Positions 16,504-24,968 of a DNA stretch of 48,376 nucleotides are shown piece by piece (within the stretch, counting starts at the first letter, position 1; each line of letters starts with the position of its first letter). The translations under genes were made by a program, and so were the position numbers. The DNA is from Bacteroidota bacterium (GTDB lineage: Bacteria; Bacteroidota; Rhodothermia; Rhodothermales; JAHQVL01): the NCBI GenBank assembly GCA_039111535.1, contig JBCCIM010000020.1, positions 1-48,376 of the forward strand, read 5' to 3'. Under the pieces are notes generated by a model. The model worked only from the letters and a program-made list of their open reading frames with translations, did no database searches and was not told where the DNA came from.

Positions 16504-17316
16504 CTATGGTGTCGTTGGCTGCGCAATTTCGGCTTCTGCTGGTCGTGCAAATGCATCCAGTGATGGCTGCGCCGTAGAAAGTGTAATGTCACTGAATTTC
16601 GCTTCTCTGTAGGTTTCACCGGTTGTGCGCGTTTCGCTGTCCCAGGCATAAGAGGTCATCTGGGTAGGCAGCAACAGCCCGTCAACTGCTGCCCATGTAT
16701 CATAGGCGCGTGCATAATACTGCTCGTTGGCGGTTTGCGACATAAAGGTCACTGTATACAGCAGGAACTTAAGCTGGTACGAGGTGGGGTCAAAGTGGGC
16801 GATGTAGTAATCATTCGATGAAGCACCCGTGCCGGCGTCAAACGTGATTTTTATCGTCTCGTAAGATTCGCCGTTTACTGTGGTTTGTCCCAGATATTCC
16901 CGGTTTGAGCCTGGGTCTGCGAGGACAAAAGGAATGGCAAAGAAATAGAAGTCGAGTCCGCTGGCAAAACGGGGGTTGCCGGGGTACGCATCGAGGGCCG
17001 GCGCAACCCATACATCCTGCCCATTATTTCCAAATATATAACCGTCGCCAGTGTGGAGGATTTTTCTGTTGTTGAGGTCAATCAGGTGGTGCTCTTCGCG
17101 TTCCCCTTTGACAATGTTGTATTCAAGGCTGCCAAAGCTCTGCCAGAGATCCAGGCCGCCATGGGCTGCAAGGGCTTTATCCAGAACATCCATATCGACT
17201 GTCGAGGCAGGGGGCTCAGCTTCTGCTGTGTCTGGAGCCGGCTGGCAGGCAGCACATAGCAAAAAGATGAGGCCAATAGAGGCGCTCAGTTTTGACAGAG
17301 GGTGGGTGTGTAACAT
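16504..17316 (-). CDS. DUF6503-like lipoprotein of unknown function
   Basis: A 270-residue lipoprotein. ATG 17316 starts MLHTHPLSKLSASIGLIFLL and the lipobox is LCAAC; the longer frame to 17484 runs into the FeoB-like relic and is not used. The body has AHGGLDLWQSFGSLEYNIVKG, DFYFFAIPFVLADPGS and YETIKITFDAGTGASSNDYY, which I associate with DUF6503 of Bacteroidota. That family resembles periplasmic lipid-binding half-barrels (LolA/LolB-like), but this is only a resemblance. Likely an envelope protein; no enzyme motif is visible. Confidence 0.6.
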   Translation of the reverse strand: MLHTHPLSKLSASIGLIFLLCAACQPAPDTAEAEPPASTVDMDVLDKALAAHGGLDLWQSFGSLEYNIVKGEREEHHLIDLNNRKILHTGDGYIFGNNGQDVWVAPALDAYPGNPRFASGLDFYFFAIPFVLADPGSNREYLGQTTVNGESYETIKITFDAGTGASSNDYYIAHFDPTSYQLKFLLYTVTFMSQTANEQYYARAYDTWAAVDGLLLPTQMTSYAWDSETRTTGETYREAKFSDITLSTAQPSLDAFARPAEAEIAQPTTP

Positions 17317-17341
17317 GGTTGGGTAGGATGATTGAGGTGGT

Positions 17342-17617
17342 GCAAGAAAATACGTTAAAAAGTTCAGAATCAGCAGTAATAATTCCTTTTGGCTGACGCT
17401 TGGTGGTATTTTGTATCCCTTTGTTACCGTCGACCTGGCCAGGGTACGCCGCGAACTCAATCCCTGGAAATGGTCGGCAATCATGTGGATTTACATGGCC
17501 GGACTCGCTTACATGGCATCCCTGATTGTATACCGGGGCGGACTTGCACTTTGTTGGGGAGATAAAAAGACATTCGGTTATTCAGCATGCTATTTTGAGC
17601 TTAATAACATATTATAG
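17342..17617 (+). pseudogene. Relic of the C-terminus of a FeoB-like ferrous iron transporter
   Basis: Reading frame without an ATG or plausible start; the best part (17402-17550) translates as GGILYPFVTVDLARVRRELN followed by PWKWSAIMWIYMAGLAYMAS and LIVYRGG. The order (two-residue basic turn RRE, then WKW, then the aromatic helix MAGLAYMASLIVYRGG) matches the last two membrane helices of FeoB. Upstream sequence loses similarity immediately and no other FeoB part is present, so this is a fragment. It overlaps the upstream part of the DUF6503-like gene region on the opposite strand. The call depends on pattern recognition alone. Confidence 0.45.
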
Positions 17618-17735
17618 AGTCATGCAAATTATGGGTAAGCAGGCAGGATCAACATGACTTCGTGTTTCGGTTGACTGACCATTTGCTGCCGGCCCATTTG
17701 TACACACCTGTTTCTCCAAGCCACCCGCCAAAATA
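17618..17735. other. Promoter region of the DUF3500 gene
   Basis: With the relic above, this fills the 420-base gap between divergent genes. An AT-rich patch (AATAACATATTATAGAGTCATG near 17603-17624) is a candidate promoter for the plus-strand gene. Nothing else is seen. Confidence 0.3.
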
Positions 17736-18935
17736 ATGTTGAATCGATTTTTACTCCTGTTTGTCTCCGTTGCCTTATTGGGTTGCAATGCGCCGGCTTC
17801 GGATAAAGCTGATGCGTCCCTGCTACCTGCTCAACGTGCCGAGGCTGTAAAGGACGACCCAACGGGCAGTGCATACCAAATGCAGGGTGCAGCAACAACC
17901 TTTCTTGCATCGCTGTCTCCTGAACTTCGTGAACCCGGTATGTTTGCTTTGACAGATGGTGATGCACGCACAAAATGGAGTAACCTGCCGGCTTCCATGT
18001 ACGAACGCGTTGGTATTCGATTGGGGGATCTGTCAGATGAACAGCGCCGGCATTTCCATAATCTACTGCGGGCATCTTCGAGCAGTCAGGGCTACCTGAA
18101 AATGTCGTCGCTATTCTGGATGGAGGACATCCTGCATGAAGAAGCGAAAGCGCGATTTGAACGGGATGGCGGCAGCGACTTTTTTGCGCGGCTGATTGAG
18201 AGCTGGCGGTCTGAAAACTACTGGGCTTCTTTTTACGGCGACCCGGCTACAGATGACAATTGGGGGTGGATGATTACCGGTCACCATCTGGCAGCAAGCT
18301 TTACGGTGGTTGACAACGATGTGGCCTTTACACCGCTGTTTCTAGGTGCAGAACCTTACGAAGTAGAAGCGGGGACCTTTGCCGGCTGGCGCGCGCTATC
18401 CCACGAAGTCGAACGGGGTTTTGAATTATTACATGCCCTTTCTGCAGCGCAGCAAGAACAAGCTGTATTGGATACGGAAATTCCAAGGGATGTACTGGAA
18501 GGTCCGGGCTTAAAGCAGAGCCTGGAAACATACCAGGGCATTGCCGGCAGTGAACTCAATGCACCGCAGCAAAAATTGCTCAACCATCTGATTCACGAAT
18601 ACGTGAAGAATGCTGATCACGACGCCGCCGAGCGACAACTCGCTAAAATAGCGGCGGATGGCATGGATAAACTGTTTTTTGCCTGGATTGGGCCTACCGA
18701 TGACATTTCAAAACGGTACTACTACCGCGTTCATGGACCATCCATTCTCATCGAGTACATTCGAGAGCGGGGCGTGGGTGGCGATCAGGGCGCAGCTAAC
18801 CATGTACACACCATGGTGCGCGATCCGCAGAACGATTACGGAGAAGACTGGCTGCAGACGCATTACGAAGAGCATCACAGCGGACCGGGAGGTCCAGGCG
18901 GTCCGGGCGGCCCACCACCAGGTGGAAATAACTAG
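17736..18935 (+). CDS. DUF3500 family lipoprotein
   Basis: A 399-residue lipoprotein; the signal peptide MLNRFLLLFVSVALLGC ends in a lipobox. It matches DUF3500: W-x-N-L-P (KWSNLPASMYERVGIRLGDLSDEQR), FYGDPATDDNWGWMITGHHLAASFTV, FLGAEPYEVEAGTFAGWRAL, and a C-terminal YYYRVHGPSILIEYI with HVHTMVRDPQNDYGEDWL. The conserved His-rich GHHLA and HVHT motifs could bind a metal, but no function is established for the family. The C-terminus is a low-complexity GPGGPGGPGGPPPGG tail. Confidence 0.85.
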   Translation: MLNRFLLLFVSVALLGCNAPASDKADASLLPAQRAEAVKDDPTGSAYQMQGAATTFLASLSPELREPGMFALTDGDARTKWSNLPASMYERVGIRLGDLSDEQRRHFHNLLRASSSSQGYLKMSSLFWMEDILHEEAKARFERDGGSDFFARLIESWRSENYWASFYGDPATDDNWGWMITGHHLAASFTVVDNDVAFTPLFLGAEPYEVEAGTFAGWRALSHEVERGFELLHALSAAQQEQAVLDTEIPRDVLEGPGLKQSLETYQGIAGSELNAPQQKLLNHLIHEYVKNADHDAAERQLAKIAADGMDKLFFAWIGPTDDISKRYYYRVHGPSILIEYIRERGVGGDQGAANHVHTMVRDPQNDYGEDWLQTHYEEHHSGPGGPGGPGGPPPGGNN

Positions 18936-18958
18936 GCTGTAGTGCATTGCTCAGACGG

Positions 18959-19612
18959 ATGGACCGCAACATCATAACAGATCTCTACCTTGAGCAGGAG
19001 CCTGTGCCGCGTTTGCACCTGGGCAGCGCGGATAACTATTTGGCGGGCTGGCTGAATACAGACCTGATGCCACATAACGGATATGGCGACGCCGGGCAGG
19101 CCTATGTATTCATGGATGCAGCGAAGCCCTTCCCACTACCCGATAATGCGTTCCTGTATGTTTACACCGAGCATATGATCGAGCATTTGAGCTGGATAAA
19201 AGGGGCACGCATGTTAACTGAATGCGCCCGGGTACTGCAGCCGGGCGGGAAAATACGTATAGCAACGCCAAATCTTGCGGTACTGCTTGACTTGTATCGG
19301 CCGGATAAATCTCCTATCCAGGAACAGTATATTGCCTGGATAGCCGAGCGTTTTTTACCCAATGTTGAGGAAAGCAGCGATGTTATGGTCATCAACAACG
19401 CATTTCGAAGCTGGGGACACCAGTTCATTTACGATGAAAGCTTCCTGACAAAAGCACTCATTAAAGCCGGCTTTCAAAATGTGGTGGCTTGCGATGTTGG
19501 AAAAAGCAGTGACCCGTATTTCGACCAACTGGAACGGCACGGCATACGCGTTGGGAATGAAGAAATGAATGTGTTTGAGACCATGGTTCTTGAGGCAAAA
19601 TTGCCGGCTTAA
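18959..19612 (+). CDS. SAM-dependent methyltransferase (COG4627-like)
   Basis: A 217-residue class I methyltransferase-like protein. A frame starting with TTG 18947 exists, but ATG 18959 is the better start, 23 bases after the DUF3500 stop. The start of the fold is RLHLGSADNYLAGWLNTDL, an unusual motif I form of the COG4627 'predicted SAM-dependent methyltransferase' group. Later parts are YTEHMIEHLSW, ECARVLQPGGKIRIATPNLA and SWGHQFIYDESFLTKALIKAGF. These enzymes are often in polysaccharide or glycolipid clusters; no such neighbours are seen here, and the acceptor is unknown. Confidence 0.8.
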   Translation: MDRNIITDLYLEQEPVPRLHLGSADNYLAGWLNTDLMPHNGYGDAGQAYVFMDAAKPFPLPDNAFLYVYTEHMIEHLSWIKGARMLTECARVLQPGGKIRIATPNLAVLLDLYRPDKSPIQEQYIAWIAERFLPNVEESSDVMVINNAFRSWGHQFIYDESFLTKALIKAGFQNVVACDVGKSSDPYFDQLERHGIRVGNEEMNVFETMVLEAKLPA

Positions 19613-19888
19613 AGCATAGACTGCGCTGTACAGACCGCCACAGCGTTTTTAGCTGCTCCGTGTAGATGGAATGAATAAGCATAAACGCTGTGCATAAGGT
19701 CCTGGTCTATCTTATCGTAGTAAGGTCAACTGACTTCAACCTATGCGACCACCCACTAGGTACAAAAAAATAGATGTTGAAGGTTGTTTGTAAGTCCCAG
19801 TAAAGAAAAATAGTGGTATAGGACCCAAAACCTTCAGCCTTTAACCTGCAACATTTAACAGCAAACACAATACTCCATCAGGATTGAA
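19613..19888. other. Intergenic region upstream of the Mla operon
   Basis: About 280 bases without a supported gene. Near 19829-19865 it holds a low-complexity AACCTTCAGCC/AACCTGCAAC run, like intergenic simple repeats of related genomes. It should contain the promoter of the mla-like operon, but I cannot place it. Confidence 0.35.
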
Positions 19889-21049
19889 GTGTTTGCCCAA
19901 GCTTACCCATCAGCGGCCATTTTCGCCGTGCCCATGCAGATTGACGCCCGATACGAAGGAGACACACTCGTGCTGTTACTCGCCGGTGACTGGTCCATCG
20001 ACCAGCCCCTGAAGCGTTTCATGCCGCCGTTTTCTGCCTGGGAAGACGAGCGACAAGTGCGCGCCATCGGGTTTGATGCGTCGCGGTTGGGCAACTGGGA
20101 TAGCAGCTTACTCACCTACGTCCTGGATACGCTCCAATTCTGTGAGTCGAACGGACTGGCATTCAAGGGGGAGACCCTCCCTGAAAATATCGCGGGCCTG
20201 ATCGATTTATCCCAGGCAGTACCAGAGGCTGAACTCCTGGACCAACAGGAGGACAAAGGGTTCTTGCCCCGTTTGGGCAGGGCCGGTCTCAAACTCTTTC
20301 AAGAACTGACTGCTTTTGCCCGATTTACAGGCGAGTTTGCACAGACCTTCACAGGCTTTCTGTTTGGCCGAGTGAAACTACGGTGGCGTGACTTCTGGCG
20401 GATTGTGCAGTCTAACAGTTCGAGCGCGTTACCCATTGTGACGCTGATCAGTTTTCTGATGGGATTGATCCTTTCCTTTCTCGGCGCGGTGCTGCTCAAG
20501 CGGTTTGGGGCAGACTACTACGTGTCGTATCTCGTGAGCTATGGGATTTTGCGGGAGTTGGGCGCACTGATGACAGCAATTATCATGGCTGGCCGAACGG
20601 GTGCCGCTTTTGCTGCTGAGTTGGGCAGCATGAAAATCTCCGAAGAAATAAATGCGCTGGAGACCCTGGGTATTTCTCCCATGGATTTCCTCGTATTGCC
20701 GCGCTTTCTGGGCATTTTTGTGACGTTGCCGCTGTTGACGATTTACGCAAACTTTATTGGTGTCCTGGGGGGCGTGCTGGTGGCTTTGAGCATGCTTGAT
20801 GTTGGTATGACACAATTCATTACGGGATTTCTCGAGCCCGTGTCTATGCTCGATGTCATGGTCGGTTTGTTTAAAGCAACCATCTTCGGTGCCATCATCG
20901 GATTGGCCGGCTGCATGCGCGGATTACAGACAGGCAACGACGCCGGCGCCGTAGGTGTCTCGACTACTTCAGCAGTTGTGACAGCCATCACCCATATTAT
21001 CCTTGCCAATGCCATCATCGATTGGCTGGCTGCTGTGGTGGAGATTTAA
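19889..21049 (+). CDS. mlaE: MlaE-type lipid ABC permease with N-terminal STAS domain
   Basis: A 386-residue protein, or 371 if the ATG at 19934 (MQIDARYEGDTLVLLL) is the true start; GTG 19889 has a weak AGGA upstream, ATG 19934 has none. Residues about 16-110 form a STAS domain (MlaB-like; in E. coli MlaB is a separate protein). The rest is the MlaE/YrbE permease with five or six helices and the family core MAGRTGAAFAAELGSMKISEEINALETLGISPMDFLVLPR. It forms the membrane channel of a retrograde or anterograde phospholipid transporter that maintains outer-membrane asymmetry. First gene of the operon; the stop is 1 base before the ATPase start. Confidence 0.9.
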   Translation: MFAQAYPSAAIFAVPMQIDARYEGDTLVLLLAGDWSIDQPLKRFMPPFSAWEDERQVRAIGFDASRLGNWDSSLLTYVLDTLQFCESNGLAFKGETLPENIAGLIDLSQAVPEAELLDQQEDKGFLPRLGRAGLKLFQELTAFARFTGEFAQTFTGFLFGRVKLRWRDFWRIVQSNSSSALPIVTLISFLMGLILSFLGAVLLKRFGADYYVSYLVSYGILRELGALMTAIIMAGRTGAAFAAELGSMKISEEINALETLGISPMDFLVLPRFLGIFVTLPLLTIYANFIGVLGGVLVALSMLDVGMTQFITGFLEPVSMLDVMVGLFKATIFGAIIGLAGCMRGLQTGNDAGAVGVSTTSAVVTAITHIILANAIIDWLAAVVEI

Positions 21050-21050
21050 G

Positions 21051-21827
21051 ATGACAGACTATCACCCTCATAGCAACGAGGTAGCGATTCGCATCAGCAA
21101 TCTGACGATGGCTTATGCAAACTACGTTGTGATGCGTGATCTGGATTTCTCGATCCAGAAAGGAGAAATTTTTGTCATCATGGGCGGGAGTGGGAGCGGT
21201 AAAAGTACCTTGCTCAAACACATGATTGGCCTGAAGTCGCCGGCGGAAGGGCAGGTGCTGTACGACGGTCAGAGTTTCTGGGATATGGAAGAGGAAGGGA
21301 AGAACCATGTGCGCAAGCGGATCGGGATTTTATACCAAAACGGAGCGCTGTGGAGCGGGCTTACGCTTGCTGAGAATATCGCGCTACCGCTTGAGGTATA
21401 TACTGATTTAGAGCGCGAAGAAATAGCTGCGTTGGTTTCGCTCAAATTGTCGCTTGTAGGCTTAAAAGGATTTGAGTCGTTTTATCCGGCGGAGATTAGT
21501 GGGGGGATGAACAAGCGCGCAGCCCTTGCGCGGGCGATGGCGCTTGATCCTGAGATCCTGTTTTTCGACGAGCCTTCGTCGGGCCTCGACCCGATATCCG
21601 CTGGCCGGCTGGATGACCTGATTTTGCGGTTGCGAGACGGCCTCGGCACAACCATCATCATTGTAAGCCACGACCTGTCGAGTATTTTCAAAGTAGCAGA
21701 TCGCGGGGTTTTCCTGGACCGAACAGTCAAAACCATGACCGGCCTTGGCAACCCGTTCGACTTGAAATCAAATCCGCCTAACGAAGAAGTCCATCGCTTC
21801 CTCACGAGAAGCGGAGATGTGGATTGA
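21051..21827 (+). CDS. mlaF: MlaF-type lipid ABC transporter ATPase
   Basis: A 258-residue ATPase that energises the MlaE permease. The start ATG 21051 lies 1 base after the mlaE stop, and the longer frame from 21003 is inside mlaE. Walker A is GGSGSGKST, the Q-loop is LYQNGALWSGLTLAEN, the signature is ISGGMNKRAALARA (typical Mla form with GGM), Walker B is ILFFDEPSSGLDPIS and the H-loop is IIIVSHD. Normal length. Confidence 0.92.
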   Translation: MTDYHPHSNEVAIRISNLTMAYANYVVMRDLDFSIQKGEIFVIMGGSGSGKSTLLKHMIGLKSPAEGQVLYDGQSFWDMEEEGKNHVRKRIGILYQNGALWSGLTLAENIALPLEVYTDLEREEIAALVSLKLSLVGLKGFESFYPAEISGGMNKRAALARAMALDPEILFFDEPSSGLDPISAGRLDDLILRLRDGLGTTIIIVSHDLSSIFKVADRGVFLDRTVKTMTGLGNPFDLKSNPPNEEVHRFLTRSGDVD

Positions 21828-21902
21828 AGCCTATGCATAATATACTTAGCGTATCTATCAATTTTAACCTAAGCACAGTCAACCACCAAACGCAGTCAAA
21901 CA

Positions 21903-22934
21903 ATGAGTAAACGCGCAAATCCAACGATGATCGGCCTGTTTCTGCTCGGTGGACTGGTGTTATCCATTCTGGGCGTTGTTGCATTTACATCCAATAGCCT
22001 GTTTCGGGTACAAGCAGAATTTCAGAGCTCATTTCGCGAATCGGTTAACGGGCTTGCCATTGGTGCAAAAGTAAAGTGCCAGGGTGTACCCATCGGCGAA
22101 GTCACCGACCTCCAGTTGTTAATTGATTTGGATGAAGAGACGTTTCAGGTGCCTGTTACCTATGAAATCGATATGGAGCGGCTGGACCTGATTTTGTCAG
22201 ATGGCTTGAAATGGACGGAATACCTGGCGCTTCGCGAACATATTAAGAAAGGCCTTCGGGCACAGTTACAACTTGAGAGTATCGTAACAGGGCAAATGTA
22301 TATCGAGTTGCGGTATGTAGATACGCCGCCCCTTTCTGATGAAGCATTGGATAACCTGGCCGAGAATGAAATCCCTTCTACATTTTCGCCGATGGCTTCA
22401 CTGAGCTCTGAGGCGTCAGGGCTGGTATCTAACTTGCGCTCGTTCAACGTAAATGCCATCAGTGAAAACCTGACGGCGCTGCTTGTAAAGGCCAACCTCA
22501 AAATTGATGAACTGGATACCGAAGGCGTAAGCAGGTCGCTCATGCAGACGGCGTCTTCGATTCGCCGGCTTGTGGGCTCCGACTCTCTGCGGGCTACATT
22601 CGACAAACTGCCGGCTGCCTCCGATGAATTTGCGCGCACGATGGCCGATGTACGCCTGCTGGTACAGCAACTTGATACATCAACGCGCACCCTTACATCG
22701 CGCCTGGATCAGACAGGCACCGAACTGGATCAGACCCTGCGGGTCATGCGCGAGTCGATGACGCAGGCGAATTCGATGATGACCACCGACAGCGGCCTGG
22801 GCTTTCATCTGCAAGAGACGCTGGCAAGCCTTGCCAAAGCAGCGGATGCCCTGCAGGTACTCGCCAATACGCTCGAACAAAATCCAAGTATGCTCATCCG
22901 TGGCAAAGATGAAAACAACAACAGCGGCCAATAA
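21903..22934 (+). CDS. mlaD: MlaD/MCE-domain lipid-binding protein
   Basis: A 343-residue MCE protein anchored by one N-terminal helix (MIGLFLLGGLVLSILGVVAF). The MCE domain (about 38-120) contains FRESVNGLAIGAKVKCQGVPIGEV. The C-terminal 200 residues are helical and low in aromatics (repeated LxxTxxxL), fitting a coiled-coil tunnel extension as in PqiB or LetB-like proteins. It presumably forms the periplasmic hexamer that passes lipids to the permease. It follows mlaF after 75 bases and is 2 bases from the PqiC-like gene. Confidence 0.9.
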   Translation: MSKRANPTMIGLFLLGGLVLSILGVVAFTSNSLFRVQAEFQSSFRESVNGLAIGAKVKCQGVPIGEVTDLQLLIDLDEETFQVPVTYEIDMERLDLILSDGLKWTEYLALREHIKKGLRAQLQLESIVTGQMYIELRYVDTPPLSDEALDNLAENEIPSTFSPMASLSSEASGLVSNLRSFNVNAISENLTALLVKANLKIDELDTEGVSRSLMQTASSIRRLVGSDSLRATFDKLPAASDEFARTMADVRLLVQQLDTSTRTLTSRLDQTGTELDQTLRVMRESMTQANSMMTTDSGLGFHLQETLASLAKAADALQVLANTLEQNPSMLIRGKDENNNSGQ

Positions 22935-22936
22935 CT

Positions 22937-23557
22937 ATGTATAGCATATCTCGAATAATTCCCCTGCTCCTGGTCTGTTTATTGGTTCAGGGCTGTGTAA
23001 ATCTGAAACCAAGAGAGAACGAGACCCGGTTTTATGTACTCGGAGGCCAGCAACTGCAAGCGCCTGTCTCCAGCACCCAGGGCGCAGTCATTGGACTGCG
23101 TCGCTTGCAACTGGCCTCGTATCTCGATACGCCGCATCTGGTCGTCCGTCGGGGCGCTAACGAGGTTGGATTTCTGGACGCCCATCGTTGGGGAGAAGAC
23201 TTGAGTCCGGCCATTAACCGCGTCGTGGCTGGGCTAATGACTGCAAACGCTGAGGTGAAGCAAGTGGACGTTGTCCCGTGGTCTGCCGGCGCCCGGCATG
23301 ATTACGTGGTAGAAATCTCTGTGACCAAGTTCGAGGGTACACGGCTCGCGCAGGGAGGAGCAATAGGGATGCAAGCCCATCTGGAGGCGTACTGGAAAGT
23401 GCTGGAGCCATCGACAAATGCCGTGCTCAAGCAAGGAGTAACCGTGCATACAACAGAAGGACCTGTGTTGCTTGGATTCCCTGACCTGGTGACTGGCCTC
23501 GAAAAAACACTGGATGGCTTATCAGCGGACCTTGTTACAGCAATTAGCAGTATGTGA
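22937..23557 (+). CDS. PqiC-like ABC transport auxiliary lipoprotein
   Basis: A 206-residue lipoprotein with signal peptide MYSISRIIPLLLVCLLVQGC. The body (ETRFYVLGGQ, VIGLRRLQLASYLDTPHLVVRRGANEVGFLDAHRWGEDLSPAINRVVAGLM) matches the ABC-type transport auxiliary lipoprotein component family (DUF330, PqiC). It likely sits in the outer membrane and connects with the MCE tunnel. In E. coli PqiC goes with PqiAB, whereas here it accompanies an MlaE/F/D set, a mixed arrangement also known in other phyla. The start is 2 bases after the mlaD stop. Confidence 0.9.
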   Translation: MYSISRIIPLLLVCLLVQGCVNLKPRENETRFYVLGGQQLQAPVSSTQGAVIGLRRLQLASYLDTPHLVVRRGANEVGFLDAHRWGEDLSPAINRVVAGLMTANAEVKQVDVVPWSAGARHDYVVEISVTKFEGTRLAQGGAIGMQAHLEAYWKVLEPSTNAVLKQGVTVHTTEGPVLLGFPDLVTGLEKTLDGLSADLVTAISSM

Positions 23558-23616
23558 TCTCGTGCAGGCCGGAGTGTGGCGATTGGATGACGTATTGAAC
23601 AAGGATTGCTGGAGTT

Positions 23617-24507
23617 ATGACAGACATCTTGCAGGTGCTAGCGCGTCATGAAGTGTTTTCGGAGTTGGACGCAGATGAATTGACTGCCCTGATACCTATT
23701 GTAGAACGGGTGACCTTTGACGCCGGCACGCGTGTTTTCGACAGCAAAAGAAAGCCCCGCTTCTTCTATCTGATTGAGTCAGGGACCTTTTCATTGGAGC
23801 TTGCCTATGGGGAGTTGAAGACGCTGGGACCCGGACAGCTTGTGGGCGAAATTGGTGTAATAAACGGCGATTTTAGATCTGGAACTGTTGTTGCCGATGA
23901 GGCCGTTACTGCCATCGAGATTTGTGGGACCCGCCTGTTTAACGAGGCTTTTGTACCTGCTACAACAGCCCTCAAAATAACGCGGGCGCTGAGCAAACGG
24001 ATTACAAATTACCTCCGTTCGCGTACCCAGATCTCAACAGCGGAGCTGATCCGCCAGGGGGAAAGTGAGAATGTTGAATTTAAGTCGACGTTTCGCATGA
24101 ACCTGTATACCAACAAGAAAGACCGGTCCATCGAGAAGGCTGCCCTTAAAACCATCTGTGCCTTTCTCAACTCAGAAGGCGGCATCCTGATGATTGGTGT
24201 AAATGACGAGGGAGAAGTGCTTGGGTTGGCGCGCGACAACTTTCCCAACCATGATAAACTGATGCTGCACGTGACCAATATGATCAAGGAGCGCATCGGT
24301 GCATTGCACCTGCAGTTCATCCAGTTTGCTATCGAGGAGATTGAGGGGCAGGACATATTACGTATCGACTGCTCGCCGGCGTCCATGCCGGCCTATTTTA
24401 TGGATGATGAGCAGGATGCGTTTTTTATTCGCACTGGGCCTTCGACGACAAGTTTGCGTCTGCGGGATGTGCCTGCGTATCTCAAGGAGCGCTTTGGCAG
24501 CGTTTGA
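23617..24507 (+). CDS. Cyclic-nucleotide-binding domain fused to a Schlafen AlbA_2 domain
   Basis: A 296-residue two-domain protein. Residues about 10-130 form a Crp-type cNMP-binding fold (FFYLIESGTFSLELAYGELKTLGPGQLVGEIGVINGDFRSGTVVADE). Residues about 145-290 match the Schlafen AlbA_2 (AAA_4) domain: ESENVEFKSTFR, KAALKTICAFLNSEGGILMIGVNDEGEVLGL and a late FIRTGPSTTSLRLRDVPAYL. AlbA_2 domains bind nucleic acid or act as nucleases, and the E-F-K and G-G core is kept. The basis of its place 59 bases behind the lipid transport operon is unknown; it might sense a nucleotide or be a defence or regulatory protein. Confidence 0.82.
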   Translation: MTDILQVLARHEVFSELDADELTALIPIVERVTFDAGTRVFDSKRKPRFFYLIESGTFSLELAYGELKTLGPGQLVGEIGVINGDFRSGTVVADEAVTAIEICGTRLFNEAFVPATTALKITRALSKRITNYLRSRTQISTAELIRQGESENVEFKSTFRMNLYTNKKDRSIEKAALKTICAFLNSEGGILMIGVNDEGEVLGLARDNFPNHDKLMLHVTNMIKERIGALHLQFIQFAIEEIEGQDILRIDCSPASMPAYFMDDEQDAFFIRTGPSTTSLRLRDVPAYLKERFGSV

Positions 24508-24508
24508 C

Positions 24509-24728
24509 GGACACACCCCGAACCCGACTTTGTCGGGCCAACCCCACTCAAGAGGGGAATAGAAAAGTCCGTTTTTCTGGATAGGCGCCTAAATTGACGC
24601 AGTCGCTGAATTCCCTACCCAAGCGAGGAATAGAGAAGTCCGTCTACCTGGAAAGGTGCCTAAATTGACGCTGTAGGTGAATTCCCCTCTCGAGAGGGGT
24701 GCCGGTTGAAAATCGGCGGGGTGTGTCC
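24509..24728. mobile_element. 220-bp MITE-like element with perfect 11-bp terminal inverted repeats
   Basis: GGACACACCCC (24509-24519) is matched exactly in reverse complement by GGGGTGTGTCC (24718-24728). The adjacent inner bases (CGAACCCGACTTTGTCGGG versus CCGATTTTCAACCGG, read inward) are also partly complementary. Inside are two direct repeats of about 71 bases (from 24554 and 24625), each carrying AGTCCGT, GCCTAAATTGACGC and GAATTCCC. There is no coding capacity. I cannot confirm a target-site duplication, because the left end abuts the stop codon of the preceding gene. Confidence 0.6.
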
Positions 24729-24740
24729 TCAGGTGTGTAT

Positions 24741-24950
24741 TTATGCCGGCTCCTTGGCCTTCGTTGACAGCTTCAATGGTAGGTACAACGGACAGGTACC
24801 CACGAAGCTGGTGATCAAAAAGATAGCAGCCAGGACGCCCAGCACAATTGCTACCGTACCTGAAATCTGACCTGTGAAATAGAGTACGCCAACAACTGCG
24901 GCCAGAATGAAGCGAACAACCCGGTCGATGGTGCCCATGTTCAGGTTCAT
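24741..24950 (-). CDS. DUF2892 (YgaP-type) small membrane protein
   Basis: A 69-residue inner-membrane protein with two helices. It carries the DUF2892 pattern NMGTIDRVVRFILAAVVGVLYF at the start and FVGTCPLYLPLKLST near the end. A clear AAGGAG Shine-Dalgarno sits 7-8 bases before the ATG. The family is the membrane part of rhodanese YgaP or stands alone; its role is unclear. It lies close to a small membrane gene, a DUF7009-like gene and a Crp/Fnr regulator on the same strand. Confidence 0.8.
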   Translation of the reverse strand: MNLNMGTIDRVVRFILAAVVGVLYFTGQISGTVAIVLGVLAAIFLITSFVGTCPLYLPLKLSTKAKEPA

Positions 24951-24968
24951 AATATTTCTCCTTCAAAG

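Noticed and set aside
24589-24966. 125-residue minus-strand frame overlapping the DUF2892 gene
   Set aside because: The DUF2892 frame has the SD site and family motif; this one is a shifted shadow running into the MITE-like element.
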